A stretch of DNA of 64,000 nt from JAEZAA01 sp964514485. GTDB lineage: Bacteria; Pseudomonadota; Gammaproteobacteria; Pseudomonadales; Oleiphilaceae. Of this stretch, positions 16,208 to 26,409 are shown in pieces. Made by a program: the position numbers and the translations under genes. The stretch spans positions 1 to 64,000 of the forward strand of contig CAZEWG010000002.1 of NCBI GenBank assembly GCA_964514485.1. Direction: 5' to 3'. The notes under the pieces are model-generated. The model was not told the origin of the DNA and ran no database searches. It saw only the letters and a list, made by a program, of their open reading frames with translations. Positions within the stretch are counted from its first letter, which is position 1. Every line of letters begins with the position of its first letter.

Positions 16208-17986
16208 TTAACCCTCGTCGCGACTGGTGGGGGTGACCCGCATGACTTCCGCAATGGTGGTCAGGCCTGAGGCGACCTTTTGCGCGCCACTTAAACGCAG
16301 GGTTTTCATCCCTTCCTTGATGGCCTGCAGCCGTAACTGGTCGATGTCACAGTGGTTATCGATCCGTTTCCGCAAGCTGCTCGATAGGGGCATGATCTCG
16401 TAGACGCCGGCCCGCCCACGGTAGCCGGTATTGCGACATTCCAGGCAACCCACCGGTTCACAGGCCTTGGTTGGCTCGGCGGCTTTCCAGGGGGCGGTGA
16501 GTTCCTGCCACTCCTGGGGATCGACCTGGGTCGGCTTTTTACAATGAGGGCAAAGCGTACGCAGCAGGCGCTGGGCCATCACTCCCAGGACCGTGGCGCG
16601 AATCAGGTAAGCCGGCACGCCCAGTTCCAGTAATCGGGTAATGGCACTGGGTGCGTCGTTTGTGTGGAGGGTGGACAGCACCAAGTGCCCGGTCAGCGCG
16701 GCCTGGGTGGCCATCTCCGCGGTTTCCAGGTCACGAATCTCGCCGATCATGATGATGTCCGGGTCCTGACGCAGCAACGCGCGAACGCCGGCGGCAAAGG
16801 TAACGTCGATATTGGTTTGCACCTGCATCTGGTTGAAGCTGGGTTCCACCATTTCAATCGGATCTTCAATGGTGCATACATTGACCTCGGGCGTCGCCAG
16901 GGCCTTGAGGGTGGAGTAAAGCGTCGTGGTTTTGCCGGAGCCGGTGGGGCCGGTGACCAGGATAATGCCGTTGGGCTGGCTGGTCATGGCCTTCCAGCGT
17001 TTGCTGTCTTCCTGGCCAAAGCCCAGCTCGTGAAAGGACTTCAGCAGTACATCGGGGTCGAAAATCCGCATAACCATCTTTTCGCCGAAGGCGGTGGGCA
17101 GGGTCGACAGCCGCAGCTCCACTTCCAGGCCATCCGGATTTTTGGTTTTGATACGGCCATCCTGGGGCTTGCGCTTTTCGGCGACGTTCAGCCGCCCCAG
17201 GATTTTTAAACGGCTGACCACCGCGGTAGACACCTGGGCCGGCAATTCATAAACACTGTGGAGGACGCCGTCGATCCGAAATCGCACCACGCCGACCTCA
17301 CGGCGTGGCTCGATGTGAATGTCACTGGCCCGTTGGTCAAAAGCGTATTGCAGCAGCCAGTCCACAATGTTGACGATATGTTGATCGTTGGCGTCCGGGT
17401 TGGTGACGTTGCCCAGTTCCAGCAACTGCTCGAAGTTGTTGGTGCCCGTACTGGACTGGCCAGTAATTGCCTTGTTGACCGAGTTGGCCAACTGATAGAA
17501 CTCCACCGTGTAGCGGCGCAGGTCGGCCGGGTTGGTGAGCACCCGGCGGATGTCCTTGCGCAGCACATGGCGGAGGTTCTCGGCCCAGTCGCTGAAAAAC
17601 GGCTCGGCACTGGCGATCACTACCTCATCGCGGCTGACTTCCACCGCGAGAATGCGATGGCGCTGGGCGTAGGCAAAGGACATGACCGCGGCGATGGCCC
17701 GTGGGTCCATCTTGAGCGGATCGATATGAAACACCGGCTGCCCGGCATGATCCGCCAGCCATTGGGTGAGGTAGTCCAGATCCAGGGTGCGACCGTTTTG
17801 TGGGTGGCGCAGGTTGGCTTCGGCCACCAGCTCCAGCGGGTGCAGGTGCAGTTGATCGCGCCCCCGGGGCGTGCTGCTCAGCTGGTCCGCATCCGCCTGG
17901 GTGAGCAGGCCATCCCGTACCAGTTGCGGGAGAATATCCACCAGGGTGAGGAAGCGGTCTTTGGGGGCTGAAAACACAGTCGTCAT
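16208..17986 (-). CDS. GspE/PilB-family secretion or pilus ATPase (orphan)
   Basis: This hexameric type II/IV secretion-superfamily ATPase has 592 residues. The N-terminal GspE-N domain is followed by the ATPase core with Walker A GPTGSGKTTT (about residue 342), the Walker B region DIIMIGEIRD (about 407), and STLHTND. A four-cysteine zinc site (CPHC and CLEC) lies near the C-terminus. The frame is open 107 codons further upstream, but that part is antisense to the DUF2069 start and leader; ATG 17986 fits family N-termini. No pilin, secretin or pilC genes lie nearby, so the partner machine is unknown. Confidence 0.85.
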   Translation of the reverse strand: MTTVFSAPKDRFLTLVDILPQLVRDGLLTQADADQLSSTPRGRDQLHLHPLELVAEANLRHPQNGRTLDLDYLTQWLADHAGQPVFHIDPLKMDPRAIAAVMSFAYAQRHRILAVEVSRDEVVIASAEPFFSDWAENLRHVLRKDIRRVLTNPADLRRYTVEFYQLANSVNKAITGQSSTGTNNFEQLLELGNVTNPDANDQHIVNIVDWLLQYAFDQRASDIHIEPRREVGVVRFRIDGVLHSVYELPAQVSTAVVSRLKILGRLNVAEKRKPQDGRIKTKNPDGLEVELRLSTLPTAFGEKMVMRIFDPDVLLKSFHELGFGQEDSKRWKAMTSQPNGIILVTGPTGSGKTTTLYSTLKALATPEVNVCTIEDPIEMVEPSFNQMQVQTNIDVTFAAGVRALLRQDPDIIMIGEIRDLETAEMATQAALTGHLVLSTLHTNDAPSAITRLLELGVPAYLIRATVLGVMAQRLLRTLCPHCKKPTQVDPQEWQELTAPWKAAEPTKACEPVGCLECRNTGYRGRAGVYEIMPLSSSLRKRIDNHCDIDQLRLQAIKEGMKTLRLSGAQKVASGLTTIAEVMRVTPTSRDEG

Positions 17987-18083
17987 GAAAGGGCTGCACT
18001 TGGGGTCAATGGATTCCCCTGGGTTTGGGGACAATGGATGTCCCTTAGTATAGATGGGCTTGGCAACCGGGGAAAATCCGGGG

Positions 18084-18111
18084 CGGGTGTCGCGGTCCGC
18101 GGCGACACCCG
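18084..18111 (-). terminator. Hairpin downstream of the DUF2069 gene
   Basis: A perfect 10-base stem CGGGTGTCGC/GCGACACCCG with an 8-base loop lies 10 bases past the DUF2069 stop on the minus strand. A short T-run (ATTTTC) follows after several GC bases, so termination is plausible but not textbook. It separates the arsC-DUF2069 pair from the GspE-like gene. Confidence 0.5.
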
Positions 18112-18120
18112 GGAGCGGCG

Positions 18121-18522
18121 TCAGGAGGTACGGGAGGACGGCGGTGGGTTCAAGGGAACGCCCGCTTTCTTGCTCCAATGGACATGCATCATCGCGGTCA
18201 GAAACACCACAATGATGAGCACGCCAAGCAGGGTATACAGCCAGTACCAGTCGGTCTGGGTTACATAAAGAACCGCCTGGGTGAAATAGAGCAGCAACAC
18301 GAAGCACAGCCAGATATAGGGGCGCAGCGTGCCTTTTAACATGCCCGGCAGCAGGATCAGCAGGGGCAATAGCTTGATACCCAGCACCAGCGCCAGGGAG
18401 GTGCCTTCCGGCGGTGGGAACTGAAACGTGGTGACGATCAGAATGGCCAGAATCAGGGCATAGCCGATCAGGCTCAGGCTGCGGCTTAGTTTGATCTTGG
18501 AGGCGAGGGTCGTGTCGGACAT
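18121..18522 (-). CDS. DUF2069 inner-membrane protein
   Basis: The 133-residue protein has four predicted membrane helices (about residues 15-33, 43-60, 66-85 and 91-112). The WLCFVLLLYFTQAV segment is characteristic of DUF2069, a small gammaproteobacterial membrane family without assigned function. A short proline-rich cytoplasmic tail ends the protein. It starts 30 bases after the ArsC-like gene on the same strand, and the two are probably cotranscribed. Confidence 0.85.
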   Translation of the reverse strand: MSDTTLASKIKLSRSLSLIGYALILAILIVTTFQFPPPEGTSLALVLGIKLLPLLILLPGMLKGTLRPYIWLCFVLLLYFTQAVLYVTQTDWYWLYTLLGVLIIVVFLTAMMHVHWSKKAGVPLNPPPSSRTS

Positions 18523-18552
18523 GGACGTTCCTGTAACAAGGTATTCCTGAAA

Positions 18553-18912
18553 TTAGGACTGAATCAGCTCAAGGACCGCTTCGGGTGGGCGTCCCAGTGC
18601 GGCGCGGTCACCTTTGACCACAATCGGGCGCTGGATGAGCTTGGGATGCTCGACCATCGCCTGGATCAGTTGTTGCTCGGGCAGGGCGGGATCTTTCAGG
18701 TTCAGCGCCTGGTAGGCTTCTTCGCCACTGCGCAGCAACTCCCGGGCCGACAGCCCCAGCTGGCCCAGCAGGGTTTCCAGTTCTGCCGCGGTGGGGGGAG
18801 TTTCCAGATAAAGAACCACCTCGGGCTCAATGCCATGATCCTGCAATAGCTTCAGGGTTTCACGGGATTTGGAGCAGCGTGGATTATGATAGATGCGAAA
18901 TGTTTGGCTCAC
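18553..18912 (-). CDS. arsC: ArsC/YfgD-family arsenate reductase-like protein
   Basis: This 119-residue thioredoxin-fold protein belongs to the glutaredoxin-dependent ArsC family. The single catalytic cysteine lies in YHNPRCSKSRETL (about residues 8-20), and the RPIVVKGDRAALGRPPE segment marks the C-terminal anion-binding part. Translation starts at a GTG after AGGAGAT. No arsB, arsR or arsH gene is nearby, so it may be the housekeeping YfgD-like paralogue rather than a resistance gene. It is followed by DUF2069. Confidence 0.85.
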   Translation of the reverse strand: MSQTFRIYHNPRCSKSRETLKLLQDHGIEPEVVLYLETPPTAAELETLLGQLGLSARELLRSGEEAYQALNLKDPALPEQQLIQAMVEHPKLIQRPIVVKGDRAALGRPPEAVLELIQS

Positions 18913-19036
18913 GATGATCTCCTGCTTCGAAATCGATGGCGGCTATTCTACCAGTTGCGGGGGGAGCTCACACCTTGGCCGTGGGGCCTGAGAGCAGGGC
19001 GGGGTGAATGGAGTGGTTGCCCCTGTCTGCTTCTCC

Positions 19037-19042
19037 TATAAT
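19037..19042 (+). promoter_or_regulatory. Candidate -10 box upstream of dnaE
   Basis: TATAAT at 19037-19042 lies 50 bases before the dnaE start in the 180-base gap from the divergent arsC-like gene. I see no good -35 at 16-18 bases (TGGTTG at 19014-19019 is the best), so support is partial. Confidence 0.4.
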
Positions 19043-19092
19043 GGTGCCCCATTAAACTCTGTTCCCGTCCGTTGTCAGGTTTTTGCTTATTC

Positions 19093-22000
19093 ATGTCCAA
19101 TCCCAGTTTTGTCCATTTGCGTATCCACTCCGAATACTCTCTGGTAGACGGTCTGGTTAAGGTTAAGCCCTTGATCAAGCAGGTCGCGCAGTATGGCATG
19201 CCGGCCGTGGCCCTGACCGACCAGTCCAATATGTGCGGCTTGGTCAAGTTCTACAAAACGGCTATGGGGGAAGGGATCAAGCCGATTGTGGGCTGTGATG
19301 TCTGGGTCGAGAACCCGGATGAAGCAGAAAGTCCCTACCGGCTGACTTTTTATGCCAGCAATGACATCGGCTACAAGAATCTGAAGGAACTGGTGTCCCG
19401 AGGCTTCACCGAAGGCCAGCATCTGGGCAAGGCGATCCTCAAGCCGGAGTGGATCGAGCAGGCCGCCGAGGGGCTGATCGTGTTGTCGGGCGCCAAGTAT
19501 GGTGAGGTGGGAAGACTACTGCTGGCCGGCCGTCAGGATCAGGCACGGGACTGTCTCAAGCACTGGATGTCCGTGTTTCCGGATCGCTTTTATCTGGAGC
19601 TGCAACGGACCAATCGGATCAACGACGAAGAGTGTGTGCACCTGAGTGTGGCCCTGGCCCAGGAGCTGGATTGCCCGGTGGTGGCGACCAACGATGTGCA
19701 CTTTCTGGTGCGGGAAGATTATGACGCCCACGAAGCGCGGGTCTGTATTCACGAAGGTCGAACCCTGGATGATCCGCGCCGCGAACACCGGTTTAGCGAA
19801 GAACAGTATCTGAAAAGCCCCGAGGAAATGGCCGAGCTGTTCAGTGACATTCCCGAAGCCCTTGAAAATACCCTGGAGATCGCCAAACGTTGCTCCCTGG
19901 AGCTGCAGCTGGGCACCTACTTCCTGCCGGCGTTCCCCACCCCGGATGGCATGAGTGAGGACGATTTTTTCCGGCATGCCTCCTGGCAAGGCCTGGAAGA
20001 TCGCCTGGACAAGATCCTCGACCGCAACGCGCCGGATTATGCCGAGCGCCGCAAAGCCTACGAGGACCGGCTCAACTTCGAGCTCGACATCATCATCCAG
20101 ATGGGCTTTCCGGGCTACTTCCTGATCGTAATGGACTTTATCCAGTGGGCGAAGAACAACGGTTGTCCGGTGGGCCCCGGGCGGGGTTCCGGGGCTGGCT
20201 CCCTGGTGGCCTATGCGCTGAAGATTACCGATCTGGACCCGCTCGCCTACGACCTGCTGTTCGAGCGCTTCCTCAACCCCGAACGGGTGTCGATGCCGGA
20301 CTTTGACGTCGACTTCTGCATGGACAACCGGGACCGGGTGATCGACTACGTGAAGGACAAGTACGGCCATCAGGCCGTGTCCCAGATCATCACCTTCGGT
20401 ACCATGGCGGCCAAGGCGGTAGTGCGCGACGTGGCCCGGGTGCAAGGCAAGCCCTATGGCCTGGCTGACAAGCTGTCGAAACTGATCCCCTTTGAAGTGG
20501 GAATGACCCTGCAGAAGGCCTATGAGCAGGAAGAAGCCCTGCGGGACTTCCTGACCAAAGGCGGCGATGCGGAAGCCGCCCAGGAAATCTGGGACATGGC
20601 CCTGAAGCTGGAAGGGGTGATCCGAAACGTGGGCAAGCACGCCGGCGGTGTGGTTATCGCCCCGGGACAGCTGACCGATTATGCGCCTCTTTATTGTGAC
20701 GAGACTGGCCAGGGGCTGGTGACCCAGTTCGATAAGGACGACGTGGAGCAGGCCGGCCTGGTGAAGTTCGACTTCCTGGGGCTGCGAACCCTGACCATCG
20801 TGCAGTGGGCGGTGGACATGATTAACCGCAAGCGCGCGGAAACTAGCGAAGACCCGCTCGATATCATGTTCATTCCCCTGGAGGACAAACCCACCTTCGA
20901 TCTGCTCAAGCGCGCGGAGACCACGGCGGTGTTTCAGCTGGAATCCCGCGGCATGAAGGATCTGATCCGCCGCCTGCAGCCAGACTGTTTTGAGGACATC
21001 GTGGCCCTGGTGGCCCTGTTCCGGCCGGGTCCCTTGCAGTCGGGCATGGTGGATGACTTTATCAACCGGAAGCATGGCCGGGCCGAGCTGGCCTATCCCC
21101 ATCCGGATTACCAGCTGGACAGCCTCAAGCCGGTCCTGGCGCCGACCTACGGGATTATTCTGTATCAGGAACAGGTGATGCAGATCGCCCAGGTGATGGC
21201 GGGCTATACCCTGGGCGGCGCCGATATGCTGCGTCGTGCCATGGGTAAAAAGAAACCGGAAGAGATGGCCAAGCAGCGCAGCATCTTCCTGGAGGGCTGT
21301 GAAAAGAACGGCATTGACCGGGATCTGGCCGGTAACATCTTTGACCTGGTAGAGAAATTCGCGGGCTACGGTTTTAACAAGTCCCACTCCGCCGCCTATG
21401 CTCTGGTGTCTTACCAGACCGCCTGGCTGAAGGCCCATTATCCGGCGGCGTTCATGGCGGCCGTACTCACCGCCGATATGCAGAACACCGACAAGGTGGT
21501 GACCCTGGTGGAAGAGTGCCGGCGCATGAAATTGCAGCTGGTGTTGCCAGACATCAACGTCAGTGAGTATACCTTTACCGTCGATGAGCAGGACCGCATT
21601 GTGTATGGTCTCGGCGCCATCAAGGGGTTGGGGGAAGGTCCGGCCCAGGCGATTATCGAGGCGCGCCAAGCTGGTGGCCCGTTCCAGAACCTGTTTGACT
21701 TCTGTGCCCGGGTGGACCTGAAAAAGGTCAACAAACGTGCCCTGGAAGCCCTGATCCGGGCCGGTGCCCTGGACAAGATTGGCCCCAGCCGGGCGCGGAT
21801 GATGGCCAGCATCAACGAAGCCGTGCAGCGGGCCGACCAGCAGTCCAAGAATGAAAGTGCCGGCATGATCGACCTGTTTGGCAGCATGCTGCCGGACGAG
21901 GAAGAGGACGTCTATGCCGCCACCGCCGGCATGGCCGAGTGGAGCGACAAGGAACGGCTGCGTCAGGAAAAGGAAACCCTGGGGCTGTACCTGACCGGAC

Positions 22001-22626
22001 ACCCCTTTGACGAATATGAAGAAGAGGTGCGGCGTTTTGCGAAAAATGCGATTGCCGACCTCAAGCCTAACCGCAATAACCAGGTCGTGGCGGGGCTGGT
22101 GGTCAATATCCGGACCATGAGAAACAAAAGAGGCAGCAACATCGCCTTCGTGACCCTGGATGACCGGACCGCGCGGCTGGAAGTCACACTGTTTTCCGAG
22201 GCTTATCAGCAGAACCGGGATAAGCTGCAGCCGGATACGATTCTGGTGGTGGAAGGCGAGGTGGGCATGGATGAGTTTTCGGGCTCCTTGAAAATGCGCG
22301 CCAAGTCCGTGGAGGATATCACCACCGCGCGGATGCGCTATGTGCGGGGCGTGGTGCTGAGCATGGCCCATGAAGACTTCTCCGCCGACTTCATGTCACA
22401 ACTGAGCGAAACCTTGCGGCCATTTCGCTGCGGGGCCCCGGCACAGCCGGCTGCAGACCCGGAACAGACCGTAGCGGGGTGCCCGGTGCTGGTGGAATAT
22501 ACCGGTGCCGGTGCCGAATCCAAATTGCGCCTGGGGGATCAGTGGCGGGTCCAGCCCAGTGATGATCTGCTGCAGCGGTTACAGGGCATGTTGGGGAAGG
22601 AAAGAGTAAGAATGTCGTACAGTTGA
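19093..22626 (+). CDS. dnaE: DNA polymerase III alpha subunit DnaE
   Basis: DnaE is the replicative polymerase subunit in the cytosolic holoenzyme. The 1177-residue protein has the expected layout. An N-terminal PHP domain (HLRIHSEYSLVDGL) is followed by palm/thumb/fingers with the catalytic PDFDVDF segment and the preceding GPGRGSGAGSLVAY loop. Helix-hairpin-helix, OB-fold and C-terminal tau-binding regions complete it. The frame opens 7 codons earlier, but ATG 19093 matches the conserved N-terminus. Gene order dnaE-accA is as in other gammaproteobacteria. A 951-codon antisense frame opposite it is an artefact of codon bias. Confidence 0.98.
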   Translation: MSNPSFVHLRIHSEYSLVDGLVKVKPLIKQVAQYGMPAVALTDQSNMCGLVKFYKTAMGEGIKPIVGCDVWVENPDEAESPYRLTFYASNDIGYKNLKELVSRGFTEGQHLGKAILKPEWIEQAAEGLIVLSGAKYGEVGRLLLAGRQDQARDCLKHWMSVFPDRFYLELQRTNRINDEECVHLSVALAQELDCPVVATNDVHFLVREDYDAHEARVCIHEGRTLDDPRREHRFSEEQYLKSPEEMAELFSDIPEALENTLEIAKRCSLELQLGTYFLPAFPTPDGMSEDDFFRHASWQGLEDRLDKILDRNAPDYAERRKAYEDRLNFELDIIIQMGFPGYFLIVMDFIQWAKNNGCPVGPGRGSGAGSLVAYALKITDLDPLAYDLLFERFLNPERVSMPDFDVDFCMDNRDRVIDYVKDKYGHQAVSQIITFGTMAAKAVVRDVARVQGKPYGLADKLSKLIPFEVGMTLQKAYEQEEALRDFLTKGGDAEAAQEIWDMALKLEGVIRNVGKHAGGVVIAPGQLTDYAPLYCDETGQGLVTQFDKDDVEQAGLVKFDFLGLRTLTIVQWAVDMINRKRAETSEDPLDIMFIPLEDKPTFDLLKRAETTAVFQLESRGMKDLIRRLQPDCFEDIVALVALFRPGPLQSGMVDDFINRKHGRAELAYPHPDYQLDSLKPVLAPTYGIILYQEQVMQIAQVMAGYTLGGADMLRRAMGKKKPEEMAKQRSIFLEGCEKNGIDRDLAGNIFDLVEKFAGYGFNKSHSAAYALVSYQTAWLKAHYPAAFMAAVLTADMQNTDKVVTLVEECRRMKLQLVLPDINVSEYTFTVDEQDRIVYGLGAIKGLGEGPAQAIIEARQAGGPFQNLFDFCARVDLKKVNKRALEALIRAGALDKIGPSRARMMASINEAVQRADQQSKNESAGMIDLFGSMLPDEEEDVYAATAGMAEWSDKERLRQEKETLGLYLTGHPFDEYEEEVRRFAKNAIADLKPNRNNQVVAGLVVNIRTMRNKRGSNIAFVTLDDRTARLEVTLFSEAYQQNRDKLQPDTILVVEGEVGMDEFSGSLKMRAKSVEDITTARMRYVRGVVLSMAHEDFSADFMSQLSETLRPFRCGAPAQPAADPEQTVAGCPVLVEYTGAGAESKLRLGDQWRVQPSDDLLQRLQGMLGKERVRMSYS

Positions 22627-22737
22627 TGGCATTTTTCTAAAGTTTCACGGAACATCGATAATTAATCAGCTAATGTATTCGCTGAAAAACCACGGCTTGT
22701 GATAAATTCGCTGGCTGCTTTAGTGACTCCGAGTGTT

Positions 22738-23674
<937 letters not shown>

Positions 23675-23691
<17 letters not shown>

Positions 23692-25042
23692 TCCTTTTTC
23701 CGACCTGCCTGCTGAAACCGCCGCGCGCTTGCGGCGGGATCTCCAACAACTCCCCGCCGCGCCGGGCTATCTCATTGCCTTAAGCGGCGGTCTGGACTCC
23801 ATGGTTTTGCTGGAGGCCCTGAGCCGCTATCGCCAGATCCGACCTGAGCTGCGGCTGCGGGCCCTGCATATCCATCATGGTCTGAGCCCCAACGCCGATA
23901 CCTGGGCCGAGCACTGCTTGGCGGAATGTCGCCGGCGCGAGATCCCCTGCCAGATGGTGCGGGTCCAGGTGGCCCAACATTCCGGTGAAGGAGTGGAAGC
24001 CGCCGCCCGCGAGGCCCGCTATCAGGCCTTTGAAGCTGACTTGGCCGCCGACGAGGTGCTGCTGCAAGCCCACCATCAGGATGACCAGGCGGAAACCTTA
24101 TTGCTCAATCTGGTCCGGGGCAGTGGCGTGCGGGGCCTGGCGGCGATGCCCCGGGCCCGCCTGGTTGGGAAGGGCTCTCTTTACCGGCCGTTGCTGGACT
24201 GGAGCCGTACGGAGCTGGAGGCGCTGGCGCGGTTTTGGCAACTGCGTTGGGTTGAGGATGAGAGCAATCAGCAAGATATCTATGATCGCAACTATTTGCG
24301 GCTTGAGATCGTCCCCCGCCTGAAAAGCCGCTGGCCAACCCTGACCCGACGCCTGGCGCAAACCAGTGCCTGGTGTCGTGAAGCGGATCAGCTCGCAGGT
24401 GAGCTGGCGCAATTGGACAGCCAGACGGCCATGACCTCGGACGGTGAGCTGGAGATCCCGGCTCTGCGGAGCCTGTCGCCTCTGAGACAGCGAAATCTGG
24501 TGCGGTTCTGGATTGAGGCGCAGGGTTTTGCGCCGCCCGGAGAGCGGCTCTTTGCGCGTATCTTCAGCGAGGTCATTGAGGCCCGGGTGGATGCCTGTCC
24601 GGAGTTGCGCTGGCCCGGCGTCTGTCTGCGTCGCTACCGGGATCGACTTGTTTTGGTGAAAGAAGTGCCAAAGCCAGATCCACAGCAGGTCCTGGACTGG
24701 AACCTGCAAGACCTTTTGAGGTGGCCCGGGGCAGAGCTTAGGGCCCTGGCCCATGACTCGTCTGCTGCCGAGCAACGTTGGTTGCGCCTGCCGAAACCCC
24801 ATGAGCGGGTCACGGTTCGCTTTCGCCAGGGGGGGGAGTCTTGTCGAATGCCCCATAACGGCCTGCGCCGGCCCTTGAAGAAACTGCTCCAGGAATGGGG
24901 GGTGCCAACCTGGTTGCGTAGCCGGCTGCCGTTGATTTACTTCAACGATGAACTGGCGGCAGTGCCCGGCTATCTGGTGGCTCAGGGGTTTGTGGCCGAA
25001 CCCGGGGCCGCGGCTCTGGAGCTGGTCTGGTCCCACGACTGA
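23675..25042 (+). CDS. tilS: tRNA(Ile)-lysidine synthetase TilS
   Basis: TilS attaches lysine to the wobble cytidine of the CAU anticodon tRNA-Ile, which makes it read AUA instead of AUG. The 455-residue protein has the PP-loop motif SGGLDSM (about residue 36), the HHQDDQAETLLLNLVRGSG segment, and the substrate-binding and C-terminal TilS domains (VRFRQGGESCRM). It begins inside accA (17-base overlap) in another frame, suggesting translational coupling; accA-tilS adjacency is widespread. Confidence 0.95.
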
Positions 25043-25114
25043 GTTTGTTAGAGATTTTTAACCCTTGATTGTCCGTTGGCTGGATAACTCCAAGCTGTCG
25101 GCAAGGAGCGCAGC

Positions 25115-26239
25115 ATGAAACCTGAAACCGCCAGCGTGCACGCCGGTACTCATCTGGACCCGAACACCCGTGGTGTGAACACGCCCATCTATACCTCCTC
25201 GGCCTATGACTACCGGGAGCGGAGTGAGCCGGTTTATCCGCGACTGTTCAATACTCCCAATCAGCAGGCGGTGGTCGCCAAGCTGGCGGCCTTGGAGAAC
25301 GCGGAAGACGGTGTGCTGTTCAGCTCCGGGATGGCGGCCATTTCCACCCTGTTTCTTACCCTGCTCAAAGCCGGGGATCATGTGGTGTTACAGGATCAGA
25401 TCTACGGCGGCACCTACGCGTTTGTGGTAAATCTGCTGGAGCGGGCGGGGATCGGCTACAGCTTCGCCGCACCGGATATTGCCTCCCTGCAGGCTGCGGT
25501 CACGGCCCAAACCCGCATGATTTATGTGGAATCGCCCGCCAACCCCTTGCTACAGGCGGTGGATCTTCAGGGCTTGGCGGCGCTGGGGCGGGAGTTGGGG
25601 GTGGCGACGGTCATCGACAGCACCTTTGCCTCGCCAGTGAATCAGAACCCGTTGCAGTTCGGGCTGGATGTGGTGATTCATAGCGGCACCAAATATCTGG
25701 GGGGCCACAGTGATCTGTGCTGCGGGGTGGCGTTGGGAAATCAGGCGCTGATGGAGCAGGTGCGCCAGACCGCCACCTATCTTGGCGGCAGCCTGGATGC
25801 CCAGTCTTGCTACCTGTTGGAGCGCAGCCTGAAAACACTGCATGTGCGGGTGCAGCGGCAGAATGATAATGCGTTGTTTCTGGCCCGGGCCCTGGAGCGT
25901 CACCCACAGGTGGGACGAGTCTACTATCCGGGGTTGGAAAGCCATCCGAGCCATGCCATTGCCAAGGCGCAGATGCGCGGCTTCGGCGGCATGCTGAGCT
26001 TTGAGCTGGGAGTCGAGGCGACCACGCCGGAGCTTTTTCTGCAAAAACTGCAATTGATTCAGCCGGCCCTGAGCCTGGGTGGAGTGGAGACCACGGTTTG
26101 CGTGCCGGCGCTGACCTCTCACAAGAATGTTCCGGCTGAGGAACGTCAACGCCAGGGGATCACGGCCCGCACCATTCGGCTGTCGGTGGGAATTGAAAAC
26201 GCTGAGGATTTGCTGGCGGATATTGAGGCGGCCCTCTAG
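25115..26239 (+). CDS. Cys/Met metabolism PLP-dependent enzyme (cystathionine gamma-synthase/beta-lyase family)
   Basis: This fold-type I PLP enzyme of the trans-sulfuration family has 374 residues. The Schiff-base lysine lies in HSGTKYLGGHSD (about residues 190-200). SSGMAAIST, the IDSTFASPVNQNPL loop and a C-terminal LSVGIENAEDLLADIE support the family. The YPRLFNTPNQQ motif replaces the commoner YsRxxNPT, a small departure. Sequence alone does not decide between cystathionine synthesis, cleavage and gamma-lyase activity. It stands alone between tilS and pyrG; GGAGCGCAGC precedes the ATG. Confidence 0.85.
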   Translation: MKPETASVHAGTHLDPNTRGVNTPIYTSSAYDYRERSEPVYPRLFNTPNQQAVVAKLAALENAEDGVLFSSGMAAISTLFLTLLKAGDHVVLQDQIYGGTYAFVVNLLERAGIGYSFAAPDIASLQAAVTAQTRMIYVESPANPLLQAVDLQGLAALGRELGVATVIDSTFASPVNQNPLQFGLDVVIHSGTKYLGGHSDLCCGVALGNQALMEQVRQTATYLGGSLDAQSCYLLERSLKTLHVRVQRQNDNALFLARALERHPQVGRVYYPGLESHPSHAIAKAQMRGFGGMLSFELGVEATTPELFLQKLQLIQPALSLGGVETTVCVPALTSHKNVPAEERQRQGITARTIRLSVGIENAEDLLADIEAAL

Positions 26240-26305
26240 ATCCCGCCTGGGGCCTAAGGTCGGGATAAAGCGGGGTAAGGCAAAACCGAAATGATCCGGG
26301 AATGA

Positions 26306-26340
26306 CGGGGTGGTTGCATTGAGTCACCCCGGCCTTTCTG
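26306..26340 (+). terminator. Terminator-like hairpin before pyrG
   Basis: The stem CGGGGTG/CACCCCG (26306-26312 and 26325-26331) with a 12-base loop is followed by GCCTTTCT. The T-run is weak. It overlaps the candidate pyrG promoter, so its main role is uncertain. Confidence 0.45.
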
Positions 26341-26347
26341 GTATTCT
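26319..26347 (+). promoter_or_regulatory. Candidate sigma-70 promoter of pyrG
   Basis: TTGAGT (26319-26324) and TATTCT (26342-26347) are separated by 17 bases. The start codon lies 62 bases further on. No pyrimidine attenuator (C-run initiation plus terminator) is obvious in the leader. Confidence 0.5.
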
Positions 26348-26409
26348 GGCGCCCCATCTTGAGATGACAATCTCCCCTCCTTAATCAACAGACGTTCAAC
26401 GGGATCTGC

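Noticed and set aside
17987..18307. 107-residue N-terminal extension of the GspE-like ATPase
   Set aside because: It is antisense to part of DUF2069 and crosses its terminator hairpin, and its composition is unlike a protein domain. ATG 17986 gives the normal length.
19516..22371. 951-codon open frame on the minus strand opposite dnaE
   Set aside because: It lies entirely antisense to a certain dnaE and its translation has no recognisable domain. Long antisense frames are expected from codon bias in GC-rich genes.
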